This document shows positions 30,019-35,214 of a stretch of 35,214 nucleotides of DNA, piece by piece. Source of the DNA: Chara braunii (Eukaryota; Streptophyta; Charophyceae; Charales; Characeae); NCBI GenBank assembly GCA_003427395.1, contig BFEA01000247.1, positions 1,420,124 through 1,455,337 of the forward strand, read 5' to 3'. The position numbers were made by a program, and so were the translations under genes. Every line of letters starts with the position of its first letter. Positions within the stretch are counted from its first letter, which is position 1. The notes beneath the pieces were generated by a model. The model had not been told where the DNA came from. It ran no database searches and saw nothing but the letters and a program-made list of their open reading frames with translations.

Positions 30019-31056
30019 AATAAATAATCAATAACAATAATAAATTCCACGGTCGCACTATTCTACAACAACAAGAATTTTAAACAACCGAAGAAGAAAA
30101 TAAATACAATTATTTTTAATTCTATTTTTTTTTGTTGTTCTTTGTCTGTCTGTGTGATGACGTTCTAATCAAGAGTGTACAGGTACCACCTCAGGCCCGT
30201 GTGATCAGATACAACACACAAGTAAGTACGCACAACACCACAACACAGCAAACGACAAGTAAGTATGCCAACATCAATCAACAATAATGTGTCAACAATC
30301 TTCTTCTTCTTTCCTATGTGTTGTTCCTGTTGCCAATGCTTTACAGCACCCCTCTCGACAGTTGGCACTACAACTGTCCAGTCAACCGCGTTCAATCCGC
30401 CGTACCACCTTCGTCTTCAAGGTGCAACTCTTACTTGGCAGCCACCTGCCTGCCACGTGTCATCCCTGGCATGCCAACATAGCAAATTTGGCACGTCAGC
30501 ACATCATGTCCAATCAATTGTGGACGGGATGCCACGTCAGCAAATGTGTACTCTGATCCTTCCCACTTGCCAATTCGTCGCGTCTTGGTGTGATACCGTC
30601 GCTGCCCCAGCCAATCAGACAATGTCACGTCAGCCAATGGAGACCGATGCCACTTCAACAGGTAATCACTACGTCAAGAAGACTGGTGTGATGAATCTCC
30701 CTGCCACGTCAGGAATCAGCATTAACTCCCTCAAAGGCCACGTCAGCACCTGTTCCAGACCTGGTCACGTCTCAGCTGCTAATGCAACCAAGCCTTTAGA
30801 CGTGGCACATAATATGCCACGTCAACATGGGTTCGCGATGCCTTACTGTCGCGATCCTGGCTGGCGCGCAGACACTTCTTGATCGCGATCCCGTTTGCCA
30901 CGTCAGCAATCGCGACGGGATCTGGTCTTCTCGCGAGCGAAGCCCGTCCCACGTCAGCAACACCGGCGGTCTTATCGTTGTCCACGTCAGATCCCGTTGT
31001 CATCACATCATACATGCACGTGTCACTTACCTGGCGGGCGTCGTCATCAGGAGTAT
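30019..31056 (-). other. Leader (5' untranslated region) of element 2
   Basis: This lies between primer-binding site and gag. Part one (30019-30440) is AT-rich with an ATAATAATAA run near 30025 and no gene. Part two (30451-31025) carries the CACGTCA array listed separately. Frames predicted on either strand (for example 30265-30882 plus) are repeat-driven and not credible genes. Confidence 0.6.
30451..31025. promoter_or_regulatory. Array of nine CACGTCA (TGACGTG) motifs in the element 2 leader
   Basis: Exact CACGTCA occurs at about 30492, 30534, 30626, 30705, 30739, 30818, 30900, 30951 and 30983, mostly within CCACGTCAGCA. Variants are at 30453 (CCACGTGTCA), 30765, 31018 and, inverted, 30799 (GACGTGGC). 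Spacing is irregular and the text between motifs is unrelated. Two more occur in the adjoining LTR (about 31406 and 31465). TGACGTGG is a known ACGT-core binding sequence for plant bZIP factors, including the UPRE type. Binding here is an inference. Because the array is downstream of the LTR TATA box it would also be in the RNA. Confidence 0.6.
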
Positions 31057-31068
31057 GCTCCGATACCA
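31057..31068 (-). promoter_or_regulatory. Primer-binding site, initiator Met-tRNA type, element 2
   Basis: The minus strand reads TGGTATCGGAGC, three bases inside the LTR end. It resembles the element 1 site (TGGTATCAGAGC) with one difference, so both elements use the same tRNA class. Confidence 0.9.
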
Positions 31069-31071
31069 AAT

Positions 31072-31924
31072 TGCAATGAACCCAGATCGTGAAGACACTT
31101 GTCAATAATGCAAGCCCAGATGAATGTCAACCCGCTAGTGATTATCAATAAGCCCAGATGAATGTCAACCCGAACAAGGCCCACTCCTGCTTCGGGCTCC
31201 CTCCTTGATCACCACCTCAGATTATCAATAGTTTGAACACACATTTAAAGTTTTATTCCAGTGTGCCCCGCAGTACGTCGATCAGACCCTCATCAGCGTA
31301 GTGGAGCGATGTCGACCTCAAGTTAACCAGGTACGTGTCCACAATCATCCCACAGTCATGATCTCCTCCCGAGTGACGATTAATCAGTGCCGGTCACGTA
31401 GCCCAGCCACGTCAGAAGATAGAACACGTGGCAGCGGCCACATCAGCAGCAACGCGTGGCAGCTGCCACGTCAGCATGCCTTGAAGACAATAGCCAGCCA
31501 TCCACCATGCCGAGCGAGCAGTGCGTCGCCATAATCTCCCAAGTGCCAGCACAAAGCCAGCGCCCACCAGCGTCGCAGCGTCGAGCCAGCGTTGCGTCGT
31601 CAACGCGTGAAGTCAGCATTGACGCAAGACTGAATGAATCTCAAAGTCAGGAAGTCAGCGCTTATATAGCGTTGACGCGGGGTCTGGACCCCGGATGCTG
31701 CATCCCTCACCCGTCCTTGATGCTGTCTGGGTACCTGCGCACAACAAGTGAGTGTATCCGACCAAGGGCCTGGGCGGGGTACCTTCGACTTGACAGTTGA
31801 CTTAGACTGTTGATTTTCCCACGGGCAGTGTGTGGTCACACTGCCTGGCGCAGGCCGAGTTTGGCCTGCGTCGTCTGGGCTCCGTTTCGAGGGCCCAGAC
31901 TGCTGCAGAACACGGGTTACTGCA
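31072..31924 (-). repeat. 5' LTR of element 2 (853 bp)
   Basis: The plus-strand edges are TGCAATGAACCC and GGGTTACTGCA, followed by the ATAT flank. It contains a TATA box (31662-31668), a CGTGGCAGCTGCCACG palindrome (31455-31470), two CACGTCA motifs and an AATAAA-type signal on the minus strand (31252-31257). It therefore has the parts expected of an LTR promoter and terminator. It is 276 bases shorter than the 3' LTR. Confidence 0.9.
31662..31668 (-). promoter_or_regulatory. LTR TATA box, element 2
   Basis: The minus strand reads CGCTATATAAGCGC, a consensus TATATAA about 256 bases from the LTR start. It is identical in both LTRs. Transcription would start roughly 30 bases downstream (near 31630-31640) and run into the leader. 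Confidence 0.7.
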
Positions 31925-32676
31925 ATATGGTCAAACATCAATTTACAAGATTTTTTTGTCTCCAGCGGCTCTGCCGCACACACACAACGGAATCTCAGCT
32001 TGTTGGCGGCTATGGCTTCTCTCTCTATCTATGTTTTGCTCCTCTCTCTGACTTGGCTCGCTCTGCCTCACTCTCTCTCTCTCTCTCTCTCTTTGGTCCT
32101 AGACCGTCACCCTTAATACACCCACTCAGGTAAGCTTCAACCTTGGCGGCTATGGCCGCCCTAACATTGGAGTAACACTCCAGCGCCCTCTTCTTCCTCA
32201 GGCGCAAGGTGCACAAGTTGCCTTAACGCACAAGCAGCAGCAGCGCTTCCACATCTTGCTAAATCAACAAACGTTGAGCCGCTGCACTGTAGCAGCTAAA
32301 TATAGGACTTGACTTGGCTTGGCTTGGCTTGGCCTGCTTCAGATCGGTACTGGTGGCCGCGGCCTGTCTGCTGCAAACATTTTGCTCGTCCGGTACCTTC
32401 CGGACTTTCCTGGGACATGCTGCAAAATTGGACTTGGGACTGTTGGACTGGACTGGACTTCTCTGCACTTTTCTTGTTGGGTACCGGACGGACTTCTACC
32501 GACCTACGACTTTTCGGTACCGACACCTACCAATATACGACGCTTCAGCCTACGGACGCTACAGCCTATCCTACCGGGACAGCCTGGGACTGGGATACTT
32601 TGGGACTCTGGGACCGGAACTGGGGTGTCTGCAGCGCGAATCCTTTCATATCAGATAAAACAACACCTTTCTCCCG
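31925..32676. other. Unassigned sequence with CT-repeat and a possible short intron
   Basis: A CT microsatellite lies near 32067-32093. CACTCAG followed by GTAAGC at 32130 and TTCTTCCTCAG ending at 32201 would make a 72-base GT-AG intron, but I see no convincing coding sequence on either side. The part 32290-32640 has recurring CTTGG, GGACTG and GGTACCG words and no recognised domain. Confidence 0.4.
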
Positions 32677-34224
32677 CTAAACTTTCTCATAATTTTCATT
32701 GCACAGGAACATTTTTTTCAATCCATCCTCATACCGTAGAGGACACTCAATCCATGTTTCGCTCGTGTATCGATCAAGTGGGGCCAGAAGTTCCAGAACC
32801 AATTCATCTAAAGCCGGCCTCACACCAACCACATACTCGCTCATAACACAGCCTGAGGGCATAGGCTTGCCCTTCGTGCTCACCCTCCTAAAATCGACAC
32901 GGAGCATGTCACGAACAACCCCTGCCTTGCGCAAGTTGTCAAGAGCCTCATTGCATGCCCGGTTCAAACATTCCCGTGTCACCGAGGAAAAGGCACATTC
33001 TTTGCGTTGAACAGGAATGGGTTAATTTCATCTACATCACTCAGCTTGACTGCGATGTGCCCATTAATCTTGGGCAGATCGAAGTTAGCACAAACACACT
33101 CAAACGTGTCACTCTATGCAAACCCTTTTCAGTTATGCAGTAGATCTCCGACGGATTTGGCTTTCAGCTCGATGGGCCGAGTTTTGTTCGCATACAGTTC
33201 AGCCAGTAGTGTAGGTGTGAAATTGCCAAGGATCCAGTCACTCACAAAACAATCAACTTTCTTTTATCAATTGAAAACGAAAGCGCGTTTATGCCAAATT
33301 TCTTCTTACATACATCAGTCAAAATACCTCGGACTATCTGCCTCCCTCGGCACTGGTTGATGGTTTTAATTGAGCCGTCGAGATCAAGTAGATTCTCAGG
33401 GCTTAATTTGAACAGGTCTCTGCGTTTCCATGGCACAGGCAGGAGAGAGATCACCGCAGTTTAGTCCTAGTGCGAATTACTTCAGTAACAACCCATTCGC
33501 CACCAGATTCAATCTGCAGCTTGGCATCTTTCAGCAAAACTTTCTCCCCTTGTATCCTGATTTTAGAAAACAACGTACTACAAAACGACAAGGCGCCCCA
33601 CTTTCATCCATCTTCTACCTTTGTTATTCGAAATTGTAATTTGTTTAGAGAGGATTTTACAGATACGCATCAAATCAGGTCCGTTACGAATGTCACAATC
33701 ATGGCAAGCAAACAACAATGCTTCAACAAGCTTCACAGCAGAAGGCAACTAGCCTTTCGCTGGTTTCTTTTTCCCATGTGACCTGTGAGCGCTTCGACGA
33801 TTCTTAGCACCGCGGGCATTCAGACCCGGGTTATAGCCCTTGATGATGGCTTGTTCGAAACACTCGATCGCTGAATCGTCACCAAACCATATGGGTATTG
33901 GTACGAGGGCATCAATACCGGCTTTCCTTAGCCAGGAATGTACATTTTTGCTTGCTTGCGCCGTTGGCAGACCGAACGATGACTTCATCCATCCTCACAT
34001 AGTTAAGGAGGCCTCTCTTTATACATCCGCCTACCCTTCTATTGTCTCTGTCATGCTCGGTGACAATCAGGCAAAGTCCTTCGTTGACTGTGTGGTGCCT
34101 GATCTTCTGTTTTCCTTCCCCTTGCAGATGCATACTCTTCGCAAGGGCCCACGGTTCCATGACCAATGGACCTTTGACGTCATGGAAACCTTGTATGATC
34201 TTGTTCTTGGCACTGCATACTCTG
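32677..34224 (-). pseudogene. Decayed Penelope-like element coding region
   Basis: Reading minus-strand, the frame 33988-33749 has a segment with AGIDALVPIPIW, FEQAIIKGYNPGLNARGAK and a basic end. E/Q-x-x-x-I-x-x-YNP-x-LN is the usual tail of a GIY-YIG nuclease. I do not see the GIY or YIG motifs themselves. Downstream come a 70-codon frame (33454-33242), a decayed stretch with FECVCANF, NGHIAVKLSDV and NAKNVPFPR, and the frame 32982-32677 with DMLRVDFRRVSTKGK. Multiple frames and stops make it non-functional. Assignment to Penelope-like elements rests on these patterns and on RT fragments elsewhere in the window. An unrecognised host gene is possible. Confidence 0.4.
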
Positions 34225-35214
34225 TGTGGCATACTGCGTAGCCACACGGGCCCTGCAGGGCCCATCCCGGACAGTCAGCCTAAAAGCCTAAAACTTAGGG
34301 CTTACAGGCCCCGGTCGTTTCAGCCTGAATGCTGAAAAACGAGGGCCAGCAGGCCCTACCCCGTTTCAGCCTATTTCTGGGTCTTTTCAGACCCAGAGTT
34401 TTCAGCCTGAAATGGAGGGCCATTTTCAGGCCCTCATTGTTTCGACCTGCCCCTAAGACTCAGGCACGNAAACAGGGATGCGGAACAGGCNAGAAATAGC
34501 CTGTTCCTCACGAACTCGAGCAGGAGCTGCAGCTGCAGCCCCTGCCTCCGATCGGCATTGGCAAGAGCAGCCTCCTGGACTGCTCGCACGAGCTAGGAGG
34601 CACCCCGGGTAGTACATAGGACCTTCCCAGGCACTTCACGGGCAGGTAGTCTCCAGTAGGCATGGTAGTCTTCAGGATTCGGCCTCGCCACTCAGGAGGA
34701 GCGCTGCAGTAGTCTTCAGCGCTAAGTAGTAGTAGTAGCGCTAGCTGTAGTCTTCGGCGCTGGGCGCCATAGCCATAGAGTAGTCTTCAGCACTGGGCGC
34801 TGGTAGGTGGTAGATCGTAGAGTGGGAGAGAGACTGGCGGAGGCCAGTGTTACTTACCTGTGGCGCCAACGCTCCAGCTCCATCTTCGTGGNACCTGCAT
34901 CAAGGCGCCAACTTCACTGGTTAGTACTGGACACAGAGAGAGAGAGAGTTCTTCTTCTTCCTCTTCTAAGTCCACCTTCTCTTCTCACCCTCTCGCCACC
35001 TGACTTCTCAGACTACGACAGAGAGAGACAGAGTTGTGACTTGAGACTTGACGACATTGGATCCAGACTTGACATTTGGGATTCAGACANTTCGACGAGG
35101 GACTATTTGGGCTTGTGCCGAAGACTTGGTGTTGACGACATTCCCATCTTCCCCCTCCTCTTCGTCTATCCCCTTCCTCTTCGTCTGTGTATGGTGTGGG
35201 CTGGCGCAGTCTTC
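34225..35214. mobile_element. LTR related to the solo LTR at 14450, cut by the window end
   Basis: It starts TGTGGCATACTGCGTAGCCAC, matching the 14450 LTR start (TGTGGCATACTGAGCCAC). Similar CT-rich and late segments follow in the same order, such as GAGGGACTATTTGGG and TTCGTCTGTGTATG against GAGGACTATTTCGGG and TTCGTCCGTGTATG. The first 500 bases have diverged and contain short inverted words (GGGCCCTGCAGGGCCC, CTGGGTCTTTTCAGACCCAG). The right end and any target duplication are outside the window, so solo LTR and full element cannot be told apart. Confidence 0.6.

Larger units (their letters stand above)
23372..31924 (-). mobile_element. Chromovirus 2, full-length Ty3/gypsy element
   Basis: Two LTRs bound the element, which reads minus-strand as LTR-PBS-leader-gag-PR-RT-RH-IN-chromodomain-LTR over 8.55 kb. 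Both LTRs begin TGCAGTAACCCG and end GGGTTCATTGCA on the minus strand. ATAT flanks both outer ends (23368-23371 and 31925-31928), extendable to a 5-base match if one boundary moves by one base. Two hand-aligned LTR blocks (23942-24238 and 24293-24500 against the right LTR) show about 10 mismatches in 505 bases, so insertion is fairly recent. At least seven in-frame TAG codons plus frameshifts make it non-autonomous as written. Confidence 0.9.

Noticed and set aside
30265-30882. 205-codon plus-strand frame in the element 2 leader
   Set aside because: It is antisense to the element, its composition is set by the recurring CCACGTCAGCA motif, and it shows no domain.
1-35214. tRNA or rRNA genes
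   Set aside because: I looked by eye for GGTTCGA-type B boxes and clover-leaf arms and for conserved rRNA text. The few GTTCGA sites (near 5486 and 20637) have no matching A box or acceptor stem. A tRNAscan and Infernal run would settle this.

Overview
The window is repeat-dominated nuclear DNA from a plant-lineage eukaryote. I see no bacterial-style genes, operons, rRNA or tRNA genes, or CRISPR arrays. The evidence is two chromodomain-type Ty3/gypsy retrotransposons primed by initiator-Met tRNA, decayed Penelope-like reverse transcriptase fragments, hAT-like and Harbinger-like non-autonomous DNA elements, solo or single LTRs, several tandem-repeat families and one assembly gap. This composition fits a charophyte green alga such as Chara, but that is an inference from element style, not a match I could run.

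Layout. 1-5.74 kb: a 150-bp inverted repeat (54-203 and 5593-5742) encloses about 5.4 kb of mostly AT-rich DNA. Inside are two degenerate tandem-repeat families (1758-2208 and 2400-3660), the second split by a 516-bp MITE with a TTA duplication. 5.74-7.05 kb: a 43-bp repeat and a 319-bp tandem duplication. 7.18-8.39 kb: a decayed plus-strand Gag-like reading frame. 9.43-19.26 kb: chromovirus relic 1 on the minus strand. It has an LTR remnant, chromodomain, integrase, RNase H, RT with an in-frame 93-codon duplication, protease, gag split by a 1,019-bp solo LTR, leader, primer-binding site and 5' LTR. 20.16-20.44 kb: a Penelope-like RT fragment. 20.51-21.63 kb: a hAT-like element with an exact 8-bp duplication, carrying three microsatellites and the gap. 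21.72-22.03 kb: a candidate host exon. 22.9-23.3 kb: a second Penelope-like fragment with a 29-aa duplication. 23.37-31.92 kb: chromovirus 2 on the minus strand, with both LTRs, PBS, gag, protease, RT, RNase H, integrase and chromodomain, interrupted by stops and frameshifts. 32.7-34.2 kb: a decayed Penelope-like coding region. 34.23 kb to the end: an LTR related to the solo LTR in element 1.

Nothing here reads as an intact host operon or pathway. The coding modules are retrotransposon polyproteins: Gag packages RNA, protease matures Gag-Pol, RT and RNase H make cDNA, and integrase with its chromodomain inserts it. Both pol genes are broken, so neither element looks autonomous today. Hand alignment of two LTR blocks of element 2 gives 10 mismatches in about 505 bases, so it is the younger insertion. 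The most unusual non-coding signal is its leader, which carries nine CACGTCA motifs in about 500 bases.
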